A stretch of DNA of 64,000 nt from Streptomyces geranii (lineage in GTDB: Bacteria; Actinomycetota; Actinomycetes; Streptomycetales; Streptomycetaceae). A program made the translations under genes and the position numbers. The notes beneath the pieces are model-generated. The model searched no databases, had not been told where the DNA came from, and saw only the letters and a list, made by a program, of their open reading frames with translations. The DNA is taken from the NCBI RefSeq assembly GCF_002954775.1, contig NZ_PJME01000022.1:87569-151568 (forward strand), in the 5' to 3' direction. How positions within the stretch are numbered: position 1 is the first letter of the stretch; each line of letters starts with the position of its first letter. Positions 41,810 through 51,398 of this stretch are shown one piece after another.

Positions 41810-43639
41810 GTGGCCGTTCGACTGGAGTTGCACGTGGCCGGGCGCATCGAAGACTACGCACTCATCGGAGACATGCAGACCGCTGCCCTGGTCTGCCGGG
41901 ACGGCACAGTCGACTGGCTGTGCCTGCCCCGCTTCGACTCCCATGCCGTCTTCGCGGGACTGCTCGGGACCGAGGAACACGGATTCTGGCGCCTCGGTCC
42001 CGCACACGCGACGGACGCAGCACCCCCCACCGCGGCACGCCGCCGCTACCGGGGCGACTCGCTGATCCTCGAATCGGAGTGGGACACCCCGCGCGGCACG
42101 GTCCGCGTGACGGATTTCATGCCGCCCCGCGACGGCGCACCGCAGCTGATCCGCATCGTGGAGGGCGTCAGCGGCCGGGTGCCGATGCGCTCGGCCCTGC
42201 GCATGCGGTTCTCGTACGGCAGGGTCGTGCCCTGGGTGCACAAGCACGAGGGCCGGACGGTCGCCGTGGCGGGCCCCGACTCGGTGTGGTTCGACACCAC
42301 CGCCGAGACGTACGGCAAGTCCCTGACGACGTACGCCGACTTCACGGTGGCCCCGGGTGACCGCATCGCGTTCACCATCTCCTGGGAGCCCTCGCACAAG
42401 CAGCCGCCCGCGCTGCCTGAGCCGGAGCAGTCCCTCGACGCCACCGAGGAGTTCTGGCGCGAGTGGGTCGAGCAGTGCACGTACCACGGCCCCTACCGGG
42501 AGGCCGTCGTCCGCTCACTGATCACCCTCAAGGCGCTGACGTACGGCCCGACCGGCGGCATCGTCGCCGCGCCCACCACCTCCCTGCCGGAAGACATCGG
42601 CGGCGTACGCAACTGGGACTACCGCTACACCTGGCTGCGTGACGCGGCGATCACCCTCTCCTCCCTCCTGCGCACCGGCTACCGCGACGAGGCCCGCGCC
42701 TGGCGCGAGTGGCTGCTGCGCGCGGTCGCCGGCGACCCGGAGAACCTGCAGATCATGTACGGCATCGCGGGCGAACGGGAGTTGGGCGAGGCCGAGCTGG
42801 ACTGGCTGCCCGGCTACGAGAACTCGGGCCCGGTCCGGGTCGGCAACGGCGCCGCGCACCAGCTCCAGCTGGATGTGTACGGCGAGGTCACCGAGGCCCT
42901 GCACCTGGCGCACATGACGGGTCTGGCCCGCAACGACTACGCCTCCCTGCTCCAGTTGAAGCTGATCCGCTATCTGGAGCAGCACTGGGACGAGCCCGAC
43001 GAGGGCATCTGGGAGGTGCGCGGTCCGCGCCGCCACTTCGTGCACTCCAAGGTCATGGCGTGGGTCGCGGTGGACCGCACGATCAAGCTCATCGAGTCCG
43101 GCGACGCGGACGGCCCGCTGGAGCAGTGGCGCGAACTGCGCGACGACATCCACCGGGACGTGTGTGAGAAGGGTTACGACAAGGAGCGCAACACCTTCAC
43201 GCAGTCGTACGGCTCGAAGGAACTGGACGCGAGCCTGCTGCTGATCCCGCAGATGGGCTTCCTGCCGCCCGACGACAAGCGCGTGATCGGCACCATCGAG
43301 GCCATCCAGCGCGAACTGTCCACCGAGGACGGCTTCATCCTGCGCTACCCGACGACCTCGGGCGGCGACGAGAACCTCGACGGTCTGCCGGGCGACGAGG
43401 GCGCGTTCCTCGCCTGCTCTTTCTGGATGGCGGACGACCTCGCGATGATCGGCCGCGTGGACGAGGCCCGCAAGCTCTTCGAGAAGCTCCTCGACCTCCG
43501 CAACGACCTGGGCCTCCTGGCCGAGGAGTGGGACCCCCGCCTCAAGCGCCAGGTGGGCAACTTCCCGCAGGCCTTCAGCCATGTCCCGCTCATCGACACG
43601 GCCCTTAGGCTGACTGCTTCGGGGGCGTACGGCGGCTGA
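41810..43639 (+). CDS. Glycoside hydrolase family 15 protein (trehalase/glucoamylase-like)
   Basis: The 609-residue protein begins with the GH15 N-terminal beta domain (R-I-E-D-Y-A-L-I-G-D-M-Q-T-A-A-L-V). The catalytic (alpha/alpha)6 barrel follows, with N-W-D-Y-R-Y-T-W-L-R-D-A, general acid D-E-G-I-W-E-V-R-G and base L-A-E-E-W-D-P. Actinobacterial relatives hydrolyse trehalose; others release glucose from maltodextrins. No secretion signal is seen, so it acts in the cytoplasm. The GTG start follows GGGGG. Confidence 0.9.
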   Translation: MAVRLELHVAGRIEDYALIGDMQTAALVCRDGTVDWLCLPRFDSHAVFAGLLGTEEHGFWRLGPAHATDAAPPTAARRRYRGDSLILESEWDTPRGTVRVTDFMPPRDGAPQLIRIVEGVSGRVPMRSALRMRFSYGRVVPWVHKHEGRTVAVAGPDSVWFDTTAETYGKSLTTYADFTVAPGDRIAFTISWEPSHKQPPALPEPEQSLDATEEFWREWVEQCTYHGPYREAVVRSLITLKALTYGPTGGIVAAPTTSLPEDIGGVRNWDYRYTWLRDAAITLSSLLRTGYRDEARAWREWLLRAVAGDPENLQIMYGIAGERELGEAELDWLPGYENSGPVRVGNGAAHQLQLDVYGEVTEALHLAHMTGLARNDYASLLQLKLIRYLEQHWDEPDEGIWEVRGPRRHFVHSKVMAWVAVDRTIKLIESGDADGPLEQWRELRDDIHRDVCEKGYDKERNTFTQSYGSKELDASLLLIPQMGFLPPDDKRVIGTIEAIQRELSTEDGFILRYPTTSGGDENLDGLPGDEGAFLACSFWMADDLAMIGRVDEARKLFEKLLDLRNDLGLLAEEWDPRLKRQVGNFPQAFSHVPLIDTALRLTASGAYGG

Positions 43640-43675
43640 CCGCATCAGCACTTCACATCTTTGCCGGGAGAACGC

Positions 43676-43891
43676 GTGACCGTGAGCAAGAACATCAACA
43701 ACCCCGTGGGCCAGGGCGGTGGCAAGCGCAAGAAGCAGTCGCGCGCCGAACGGCAGAACAACGGTCCGCACCGCAACCTCGACCGCCAGGGCGCGGCCGA
43801 CCAGAAGGCGGAGCTGGTGCGCAAGCTGCGTGAGAAGACCCGCGCGGCCGAGGAGGCCGCGCAGACGGGCGACAGCGCCGCACAGAGCTGA
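43676..43891 (+). CDS. DUF6243 small basic protein
   Basis: A 71-residue, very hydrophilic protein. The N-terminal half, T-V-S-K-N-I-N-N-P-V-G-Q-G-G-G-K-R-K-K-Q-S, is basic, and the second half is a predicted helix (A-D-Q-K-A-E-L-V-R-K-L-R-E-K). It matches the Streptomyces DUF6243 family, of unknown function. GTG at 43676 or 43682 could start it. It follows the GH15 gene by 36 bases and is closed by an exceptionally strong terminator. Confidence 0.75.
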   Translation: MTVSKNINNPVGQGGGKRKKQSRAERQNNGPHRNLDRQGAADQKAELVRKLREKTRAAEEAAQTGDSAAQS

Positions 43892-43899
43892 CGCACCGC

Positions 43900-43948
43900 A
43901 CGGCAGCAGGGCCCGGACCGCGACACGCGGTCCGGGCCCTGCTGCCGT
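43900..43948. terminator. Very strong 23-bp perfect hairpin
   Basis: ACGGCAGCAGGGCCCGGACC (continuing GCG) pairs perfectly with its complement across a three-base ACA loop. It begins eight bases after the DUF6243 stop and separates it from the flavin oxidase gene. Confidence 0.9.
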
Positions 43949-44030
43949 ACCGGAGTTCCGAAACGGCGCCCTCCCACCGAAGCGCCTACGCTGGAACCAC
44001 CCAAATGCCCCTTATCGGAAGGGGGCCGCC

Positions 44031-45413
44031 ATGGCTTCCCCCTCAAAGGCGGGCGCAGCCCTCTCCGCGCTCCGCGAAGATCTCACCGGCGACGTGCTCG
44101 CGCCCGGGGATCCCGGGTACGACGAAGCCCGCAGCGTCTTCAACGCCATGATCGACCGCCGTCCGGCGGCAATCGCACAGGTCGCTGACGAAGCCGACGT
44201 AGCCCGTTCCATCCGCTTCGCCCGCGATCTGGACCTTCCCATAGCCATCCGCGGTGGCGGCCACAGCGTCGCGGGCATGGCCGTGAACGACGGCGGTCTG
44301 GTGATCGACCTGCGCCGGATGAACGAGGTGACCGTCTATCGTGCGGCGCACTCCGTACGGGTCCAGGGCGGCGCTTTGATGACGCACCTGGACCGGGCGA
44401 CCGGGCCGTACGCGCTGGCGACCACCGGCGGCCGGGTCTCCACGACCGGTGTCGCGGGCTTCGTACTCGGCGGCGGCAGCGGCTGGCTCGACCGGGCCCA
44501 CGGTCTCGCCGTCGACAATCTCATCGGCGTCGACCTGGTCACCGCCGACGGCACCGCGGTGCACGCCAGCGCGGAGCAGAACCCGGAGCTGTTCTGGGCC
44601 CTGCACGGCGGCGGCGGAAACTTCGGCGTCGCCACCTCGCTCACCCTCAGGCTGCACGAGCTGCCCGCGTTCTCCATGGCGCTGGTGCTCTACCTCCCGG
44701 AGTTCGCCCGCGAGGTCACCCGCACCTACCGCGAAGTGATCGAGTCCGGCCCGGACGAGGCGAGCGGCGCGATCCTCCACATCACCGGCCCGCCCGAGGA
44801 GTTCGTCCCGCCGCATCTGGTCGGACACCTGCTGTGCGGCGCGCTGCTGACGTACGCGGGCGCCGAGGCGGACATGCGCAAGCTCGCCGAGCCGCTGCTG
44901 GCCCTGCCGCACGAGTCGGCGGTCGTCACCGCGATGCCGTACGCCGACCTGCAGTGCATGCTCGACGACCCGCCGGGGATGCGGAACTACTGGTCGGCGG
45001 AGTACCTCACGGGCGCCCCCGACGACCTCGTGGACGTCCTGTGTGCCCTCGGGGACGCCCTTCCCGTGCCCACCGGGACCATGAACGCCCTGTTCCCGCT
45101 GGGCGGCGCCATCGCGGACGGCCCGGCCGACTATCCGGTCCCCTACCGGGACTCCCCCTGGGCGGTGCACCCCTTCGGCATCTGGGAGGACCCGGCGGAC
45201 GACGAGCGCTGCGTCCAGTGGGTCCGCGACGTCCGGGACGCCGTCCAGCCGTGGAGCAGCGGCGCGGTGTACCTCAACTTCATCGGCGACGAGGGCGCGG
45301 AGCGCGTGATCGCGGGCCTCGGCGCCGAGAACACGCGGCGGCTGGCGTCGGTGAAACGCGAGTACGACCCGGACAACGTGTTCCGCTTCAACCACAACAT
45401 CGTTCCTGCGTAG
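44031..45413 (+). CDS. FAD-linked oxidase, BBE type
   Basis: The 460-residue protein has the PCMH FAD-binding fold with R-G-G-G-H-S-V-A-G, whose histidine usually binds FAD covalently, and T-T-G-V-A-G-F-V-L-G-G-G-S-G-W. The berberine-bridge C-terminal element, Y-D-P-D-N-V-F-R-F-N-H-N-I, follows. No cysteine stands at the second attachment position, so attachment is probably single. Such enzymes oxidise sugars or alkaloid-like secondary metabolites with oxygen. No signal peptide is seen. GGAAGGGGG lies before the ATG. Confidence 0.9.
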   Translation: MASPSKAGAALSALREDLTGDVLAPGDPGYDEARSVFNAMIDRRPAAIAQVADEADVARSIRFARDLDLPIAIRGGGHSVAGMAVNDGGLVIDLRRMNEVTVYRAAHSVRVQGGALMTHLDRATGPYALATTGGRVSTTGVAGFVLGGGSGWLDRAHGLAVDNLIGVDLVTADGTAVHASAEQNPELFWALHGGGGNFGVATSLTLRLHELPAFSMALVLYLPEFAREVTRTYREVIESGPDEASGAILHITGPPEEFVPPHLVGHLLCGALLTYAGAEADMRKLAEPLLALPHESAVVTAMPYADLQCMLDDPPGMRNYWSAEYLTGAPDDLVDVLCALGDALPVPTGTMNALFPLGGAIADGPADYPVPYRDSPWAVHPFGIWEDPADDERCVQWVRDVRDAVQPWSSGAVYLNFIGDEGAERVIAGLGAENTRRLASVKREYDPDNVFRFNHNIVPA

Positions 45414-45512
45414 GGAAGCCGTAGGGAAGTCGCGGCGAAGTCGTAGGGAGGCCGCCGGTGGCGCCGACGGGCAGGTCGTCATCCGTACGTAGGTGCAGGT
45501 AGCGTCCGCTGC

Positions 45513-47156
45513 ATGGACAGCCGTGCGGAGAGCCAGGTGGACACCCAGGGCGCCGGGATCACCGTGCGGCGGGCCCTGGAGCTGCCCGGGCTGCGCAGCG
45601 GGCTGCCGGAGGTCATGGCGGGCGCCGACCGGCTGGGGCGGACCGTGCGCTGGGTGCACGCGGGCGAGGTCCCGCACATCGCCTCGCTGCTCAAGGGCGG
45701 CGAGCTGCTCCTGACGACCGGGTACGGGCTCGGCACCCGGCCCGCCGAGCAGCGGGCGTTCGTCCGGACCCTCGCCGAGCGGGGCATCGCGGCGCTCGTG
45801 GTGGAGCTGGGCCCCCGCTTCAACCGACTGCCGCCGGCCCTGGTGGAGACGGCCCGCTCGACCGGGCTGCCGCTGGTGCAGCTGCACCGCGAGGTGGCGT
45901 TCGTCGCCGTCACCGAGGAGATCCACACCGAGATCGTCAACGGCCACTACGCGCTGCTCCAGCGGGCCGAGGAGGTCCACCGGCGCTGTACGGAGGCCCT
46001 GCTGGGCGGCGGCGGCATTCCGCAGGTGCTGGGCATCCTGGCCGACTTCGGCGGCAACCCGGTGTTCCTGGAGACACCGGACGGCCGGCTCCTGTACGCC
46101 GCCGGGGCCGGTCCCGAGGGCGCCGATCCGCTCCAGGTGTGGGAGGGGCTGCGCGCCCAGCAGAAGGACGCGCCGCCGTCCGCCGGTTCCGTCGTCGTCG
46201 ACGTCCCCGGGGGCGGTCCCGGGACGGGTTCGGTGCGCGCCCGGCTGGTCCTGCTGCCCGTCCTGGAACCGCTCGCCCCCGTGCACCGCATGGCCGCCGA
46301 GCGGGCCGCGGGCATCCTGGCCGTCGTGCTGATGCAGGCCCGCCAGGAGGAGGAGCTGGCGGCGCGCGGGCGCGGCGACTTCCTCACCGACCTCGCCGAG
46401 GGCCGTGTCGACGCGGAGGCGGCGCCCGCGCAGGCCCGCGTCCTCGGCTTCAAGCCCGGCACCGGACCCCTGCTGCCCCTGGTGATGCGGCTCGGCGACA
46501 CGCTGGCCCCGGGCGGCGGCTGGGCGGTGCTGGCCCGCGCGGTCGCGGAGGAGCTGGCGTCGGTGGGTGTACCGGTGCTGCTGGGCGTACGGCCGGTCGA
46601 GGGGCGCGTACCGCTGCTCGTGGGCCTGCGTACGGAGGCGGAGCGCCCGGCGGTCGCCGACCGGGTCGCGGCGGCGCTGCGGGCCGGTGTGGAGCGGGCC
46701 GGGATGCAGCGCGCGGGCTCGCCGCCGCCGGTCGTCGTGGTCGGGGTGGCGGGCGGCTGGGCGGCGGCCTCGGCGGGGCTGCGGCACGCGGCGGAGACGG
46801 CGACTGCGGCCCAGGGGCTGCCGGACCGCCCTTGGTACGACGCCCGGCGCCTGGACATCGACCTGCTGCTGTGGCGGCTGCGCGACCAGCCGGACCTGGC
46901 GGCCTTCGTGGACCGCGCGATCGGCCCGCTGCGCACCCACGACGAGCGCGCCAGGCCGCCTCTGCTGCCCACCCTGGAGACCTATCTTGCGCACGCGGGC
47001 CGCAAGGCGGAGACGGCCCGCGAACTCCACCTCAACCGCCAGACCCTCTACAACCGCCTCGCGCGGATCGGGGAGTTGCTGGGCACGGACCTCGACGACC
47101 CGCAGACGGTACTGGCGTTGAGCCTGGCGCTACGGGCCCGCAGGCACGTGACCTGA
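45513..47156 (+). CDS. PucR-family transcriptional regulator
   Basis: The 547-residue protein has an N-terminal PucR ligand domain (residues ~20-140; G-A-D-R-L-G-R-T-V-R-W-V-H and G-G-E-L-L-L-T-T-G), a GGDEF-like central region, and the C-terminal HTH_30 (A-G-R-K-A-E-T-A-R-E-L-H-L-N-R-Q-T-L-Y-N-R). The class controls purine, amino acid and polyamine catabolism. There is no clear Shine-Dalgarno before ATG 45513. Its stop lies 13 bases from that of the converging glycosyltransferase gene. Confidence 0.92.
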   Translation: MDSRAESQVDTQGAGITVRRALELPGLRSGLPEVMAGADRLGRTVRWVHAGEVPHIASLLKGGELLLTTGYGLGTRPAEQRAFVRTLAERGIAALVVELGPRFNRLPPALVETARSTGLPLVQLHREVAFVAVTEEIHTEIVNGHYALLQRAEEVHRRCTEALLGGGGIPQVLGILADFGGNPVFLETPDGRLLYAAGAGPEGADPLQVWEGLRAQQKDAPPSAGSVVVDVPGGGPGTGSVRARLVLLPVLEPLAPVHRMAAERAAGILAVVLMQARQEEELAARGRGDFLTDLAEGRVDAEAAPAQARVLGFKPGTGPLLPLVMRLGDTLAPGGGWAVLARAVAEELASVGVPVLLGVRPVEGRVPLLVGLRTEAERPAVADRVAAALRAGVERAGMQRAGSPPPVVVVGVAGGWAAASAGLRHAAETATAAQGLPDRPWYDARRLDIDLLLWRLRDQPDLAAFVDRAIGPLRTHDERARPPLLPTLETYLAHAGRKAETARELHLNRQTLYNRLARIGELLGTDLDDPQTVLALSLALRARRHVT

Positions 47157-47169
47157 GCCGGACGTCCCG

Positions 47170-48300
47170 TCAGGACAGCAGCCGGGGCTGGGTGAACTCG
47201 TCGTAGACGCTCAGCACTTGGGCGACGGTCTCGTCCTCGGTCGGCCAGGTGGCGATCTGCCGCACGCCCCGCTCGCGGAGCTGTTCCTGGCGCTCCGGGT
47301 CCCCGAGGAGCCGTACGACAGCCCGGCCGAGGGCCGCCGCGTCGCCGTACGGGACGAGTTCGGCCGCGTCCCCGACCAGTTCGGGCACGCCTCCCACAGA
47401 GGTCGCGATCAGCGGCACGCGCGCGTGGAGGGCTTCCTGGGCGAGGACGGAGCGGGATTCCCAACGGCTGGGCAGGAGTGCGAGATCGGCGGCGACAAGC
47501 AGTTCGCTCACGTCGTCGCGGCTCCCGATGAGCCGGACCGGCAGCCCCTCGCTCTCGATGCGGCCCTGCAACTCCGCCCGCAGCGGCCCCTCTCCGGCGA
47601 TCACGAGGAGCGGCGCCGGATCGAGCCCGCACCACGCGTGGACGGCGTCCAGCAGGACGTCGTACCCCCGGTGTTTGTCGAGGGAGCCGACGGCCATGAG
47701 CAACGGGCGGTCGGTGGCGCCGAGTTCGGCCCGGGTCTTGGACCGCTCGGACTCGTCCCACCCCATGCTCCCGCGCGGGGCGGGCAGCGCCACCGCGGAC
47801 AGCCGGGCGTCCCTCGCGCCGCGCCGTCTGGCCCGGTCGACGAGGTCGGAGGAGGTCCCGAGGACCACGGCGGCGGCCTTCACGACCCGGCGCTCCAGGA
47901 CCCGCAGGAGATGGGCGCGGGGGCCCTCCGCGTAGGCGCCGTTGTGCCAGGTGACGACGAGCGGGGTGCGGCGCCCGCTGAGCGCGAGGGCGGCCCGGAA
48001 GGAGGCGTGCAGCCCGTGCGCGTGCACGAGGTCGGCGTTCGAACAGGCCAGGCGCAGCGCCGCCACCGAGGCGGGGTCGCTGCTGCGCGGGATGGGCACG
48101 TGTTCGGCACCGGCGCCCGTGAAGTCGTAGGCGCTGTCGGCGTCCGAGGGGGCGCACACGCTGACGCGCACGCCCCTGGCGACGAGCCCCGCGGCCAGCG
48201 AACGCACGTGCGCGCTGCTGCCGGCGTTGCCGCCGCCGAGCACCTGGACGGTGCGCAGCGGCGACTGACCGTGCGGTGAGTGGCTGGTCGCGGGGCTCAC
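47170..48300 (-). CDS. GT4-family glycosyltransferase
   Basis: The 376-residue GT-B enzyme has V-Q-V-L-G-G-G-N-A-G-S-S-A-H-V at the N-terminus, V-H-A-H-G-L-H-A-S-F in the acceptor half, and the donor-site E-X7-E (E-S-R-S-V-L-A-Q-E) near residue 290. It transfers a nucleotide-activated sugar to an unknown acceptor. It lies upstream of recN on the same strand, 262 bases away. Confidence 0.9.
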   Translation of the reverse strand: MSPATSHSPHGQSPLRTVQVLGGGNAGSSAHVRSLAAGLVARGVRVSVCAPSDADSAYDFTGAGAEHVPIPRSSDPASVAALRLACSNADLVHAHGLHASFRAALALSGRRTPLVVTWHNGAYAEGPRAHLLRVLERRVVKAAAVVLGTSSDLVDRARRRGARDARLSAVALPAPRGSMGWDESERSKTRAELGATDRPLLMAVGSLDKHRGYDVLLDAVHAWCGLDPAPLLVIAGEGPLRAELQGRIESEGLPVRLIGSRDDVSELLVAADLALLPSRWESRSVLAQEALHARVPLIATSVGGVPELVGDAAELVPYGDAAALGRAVVRLLGDPERQEQLRERGVRQIATWPTEDETVAQVLSVYDEFTQPRLLS

Positions 48301-48562
48301 GTGGCCGGGGGCTCCTGGTTCGGCATCGGGCGGTCACGAAGAAAGGGCTGAAGCTAGGACACGGAGAAACGTACAGAAGGATCGGGCGGAAGGGGTGTAC
48401 CGCGCGGCTTCCTCCCTGTACGGGGGGTTTTCCGTGCTCCTTCAAGGATGCCAGTACGTACGGGTGTTCCGAACCACGGAGGGGTACGGGGTGTCACCCA
48501 CACGAGTGAGAGAGAACCCACTAAACGTCAACCGTTCGAACGGCAGCGGTCCTCAGTCGCCG

Positions 48563-50305
48563 TCAGCCGTCCGCCCGGGCCGCCGCCAGCAGTTCCTCCG
48601 CGTGCGCCCGCGCCGTCTCCGAGTCCTCCTGCCCGGCCAGCATCCGCGACAGCTCCCGCACCCGATCCTCGCCCTCCAGGACCTTCACGCCGGACCGGGT
48701 GACCGACCCGTCGTTGGTCTTCTCCACGAGCAACTGCCGGTCGGCGAAGGCGGCGACCTGCGGGAGGTGCGTCACGACGACGACCTGAGCGCTCTTCGCC
48801 AGCTTGGCCAGCCGCCGCCCGATCTCGACGGCCGCCTTGCCGCCGACACCGGCGTCGACCTCGTCGAACAGATAGGTGGGCACCGGATCGGTCCCCGCGA
48901 AGACGACCTCCACTGCCAGCATCACGCGGGACAGCTCACCCCCGGACGCGCCCTTGGCGATGGGCCGCGCGGGCGCCCCGGGGTGCGGGGCGAGCAGCAG
49001 TTCGACCTCGTCGGCGCCGGAGGGCCCGTAGGCGACCGTGCGCCCGCCCACTTCGACCCCCTCGGGGTCCTCGGTCTGCCGGATCTCGAAGGACACGCGC
49101 GCGTGGGGCATGGCCAGCGAGGCCAGCTCCGCGGTCACGGCGGCGGCGAACCGCTCGGCGGCCTCCGTCCGCGCGTCCGTCAACGCCTGCGCCATCCCGC
49201 CCAGTTCACCGCGCAGCGCGTCCCGCTCGGCGGTCAGCTCGCCGATCCGCTCGTCGTCGCCGTCGAGTTCGAGCAGCCGCTCGGAGCCCGTCTCGGCCCA
49301 CGCGAGGACTCCGGCGACATCGGAGCCGTACTTCCGGGTCAGGGTGGTGAGGGCGGCCCGCCGTTCCTCGACGGCCGCCAGCCGCAGCGGATCGGCGTCC
49401 AGGTCGTCGGCGTACCCCGCGAGGTCCCCGGCGACGTCCCCGAGCAGGATGCCGACCTCGCCGATCCGGTCGGCGAGCACGGCCAGGGCCGAGTCGTGCG
49501 ACCGTACGGCCTCCAGGGCCCGGTGGGCGCCCGCGACGAGCGTGGCGGCGTCGATGCCCTCGGGGTCCTCGGGGTTGCCGGCCAGCGCGGCGTGGGCGAC
49601 GGTCGCGGCCGAGGCCAGCGCCTCCGCGTGCCCGAGCCGCTCGGCCTCCTCGGCCAGCTCGACGTCCTCACCGACCCGTGGCTCGACGGCGGCGATCTCG
49701 TCGAGCCCGTAGCGAAGCATGTCGGCTTCCTGGGCCCGCTCCCGCGCGCGGGTGGTGATCTCGCCCAGCTCGGCGACGACGGCCCGCAGCCTGCGGTACG
49801 CCTCCCCGTACTTGGTGAGCGGCGCGGCGACCGCGTCCCCCGCGTACCGGTCGAGCGCCGCCCGCTGCCGGGACAGCTTGAGCAGCCCCTGCTGATCGGT
49901 CTGCCCGTGCACGGCCACCAGTTCGTCGGCCAGCTCGGCCAGCACCCCCACGGGCACGGAACGCCCGCCGAGATGCGCCCGGGAGCGCCCCTCAGCCGAA
50001 ACGGTACGGCTGATGAGCAGCGCCCCGTCGTCCAGCTCGGCACCGGCCTCCTCGGCCCGTACGACGGCGGCCCCGCCCGGAGGCACGGTGATCCGCCCCT
50101 CGACGACCGCGTTCTTGGCCCCGATCCGCACCAGGGCAGCATCGGCCCGCCCACCGAGCAGCAGCCCGAGGCTGGTCACGACCATGGTCTTACCCGCACC
50201 GGTCTCACCGGTGACGGCGGTAAAGCCTGGCGACAACTCGACGACCGCATCGTCGATGACGCCGAGCGACCGTATCCGCATCTCCTCCAACACGAACACG
50301 ACCAT
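48563..50305 (-). CDS. recN: DNA repair protein RecN
   Basis: The 580-residue SMC-like ATPase has Walker A G-E-T-G-A-G-K-T (residues ~33-40), central coiled coils, signature G-A-S-G-G-E-L-S-R-V-M-L-A and Walker B Y-L-F-D-E-V-D-A-G-V-G-G. It acts early in double-strand break repair. Start choices are ATG 50305 and several in-frame codons within the next nine (GTG, GTG, TTG, ATG); a GGAGGAG lies before the inner ATG. It holds the conserved place next to nadK and tlyA. Confidence 0.96.
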   Translation of the reverse strand: MVVFVLEEMRIRSLGVIDDAVVELSPGFTAVTGETGAGKTMVVTSLGLLLGGRADAALVRIGAKNAVVEGRITVPPGGAAVVRAEEAGAELDDGALLISRTVSAEGRSRAHLGGRSVPVGVLAELADELVAVHGQTDQQGLLKLSRQRAALDRYAGDAVAAPLTKYGEAYRRLRAVVAELGEITTRARERAQEADMLRYGLDEIAAVEPRVGEDVELAEEAERLGHAEALASAATVAHAALAGNPEDPEGIDAATLVAGAHRALEAVRSHDSALAVLADRIGEVGILLGDVAGDLAGYADDLDADPLRLAAVEERRAALTTLTRKYGSDVAGVLAWAETGSERLLELDGDDERIGELTAERDALRGELGGMAQALTDARTEAAERFAAAVTAELASLAMPHARVSFEIRQTEDPEGVEVGGRTVAYGPSGADEVELLLAPHPGAPARPIAKGASGGELSRVMLAVEVVFAGTDPVPTYLFDEVDAGVGGKAAVEIGRRLAKLAKSAQVVVVTHLPQVAAFADRQLLVEKTNDGSVTRSGVKVLEGEDRVRELSRMLAGQEDSETARAHAEELLAAARADG

Positions 50306-50395
50306 ACGAGGTCAGCCACCCCCAGTGCGACGCCCCCCACCTCGAATGAGGGAACCCGCAGGTAACGAATGACAATCGACGGTCACATGTCACCC

Positions 50396-50440
50396 AGGGG
50401 AGTGGCCCGACCCAGGGGCGCGGGGAACTGCGCGATCAGC
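50396..50440. repeat. Common Streptomyces intergenic repeat, second copy
   Basis: AGGGGCGCGGGGAACTGCGC and flanks match, in inverse orientation, the element near 19866. It fills the 187-base recN-nadK gap together with A/C-rich sequence and breaks an otherwise tight operon. Confidence 0.65.
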
Positions 50441-50492
50441 CACAGCACACCCGCACCCGCCAACGAGACCGAGCCACCCCCCACAGCAGGCG

Positions 50493-51398
50493 CTAGTGAG
50501 GCGCCCCTCGCCACCCGGACACCGGCAACGCAAACTTGGCCACAAGCCGATCAGTGAACGAAGCATGATGCAGCCGAGCCAACCGAACCGGCACAGCCCC
50601 CCGCCGAACCTCGACCCGCGCCCCGGGGGGCAACTCCACGGTCCGCCGCCCGTCACACCACAGCACACCCGGAGGAATGTGCGGCAGAACCTCCACGGCA
50701 AGCACGGAATCAGGCGAGGTCACCAACGGCTTCGCGAACAACGCGTGCGCACTGATCGGCACCATCAACAGCGCCTCCACCTCGGGCCACACCACAGGCC
50801 CACCCGCGGAGAAGGCATACGCGGTGGACCCGGTAGGCGTCGACAGACAAATGCCGTCACACCCGAACCCGGTAACCGGCCGCCCATCGATCTCCAGCAC
50901 GACTTCGAGCAACTTCTCCGCGGACACCTTCTGCACGGCCGCCTCGTTCAGCGCCCAGTCCGTGTGCACGATGTTCCCGTTCTGGTGCACGACGACGTCG
51001 ACGGTCATCCGTTCCTCGACCTCGTACGCCTTCGTCACCACCCGGTCGACCACCTTGTCGAGGTCGTCGCGCTCGGCCTCCGCGAGGAAGCCGACGCTGC
51101 CGAGGTTGACGCCGAGCATCGGCACCCCGGACGCCCGGGCGAACTCGGCGCCACGCAGCAGCGTGCCGTCACCGCCCAGCACGATCAGCAGCTCGCAGCC
51201 GTCGAGGCACTGCGCGGTGGCCTCCTCGATCAGCTCCACCTCAGGAGGCAGCGGCAGGTTGGCCGCCTCGGCCGCGAGCACCCGCACCCCGAGCCCGGAG
51301 CGCACCAGCCCCTGGACGACGAGTTCGGCGCTTCTGATGGCGGCCGGCCGCCCGGTGTGGGCGAGCAGGAAAACAGTACGATCTCGGGTCTGAGTCAA
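50493..51398 (-). CDS. nadK: NAD kinase
   Basis: The 301-residue protein has the NAD kinase motif L-G-G-D-G-T-L-L (residues ~74-81), W-A-L-N-E-A-A-V and the G-D-G-I-C-L-S-T-P-T-G-S-T-A-Y type glycine-rich region. It phosphorylates NAD to NADP. The likely start is TTG at 51398, overlapping the tlyA stop (TTGA), with no other good codon nearby. Confidence 0.96.
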   Translation of the reverse strand: MTQTRDRTVFLLAHTGRPAAIRSAELVVQGLVRSGLGVRVLAAEAANLPLPPEVELIEEATAQCLDGCELLIVLGGDGTLLRGAEFARASGVPMLGVNLGSVGFLAEAERDDLDKVVDRVVTKAYEVEERMTVDVVVHQNGNIVHTDWALNEAAVQKVSAEKLLEVVLEIDGRPVTGFGCDGICLSTPTGSTAYAFSAGGPVVWPEVEALLMVPISAHALFAKPLVTSPDSVLAVEVLPHIPPGVLWCDGRRTVELPPGARVEVRRGAVPVRLARLHHASFTDRLVAKFALPVSGWRGAPH

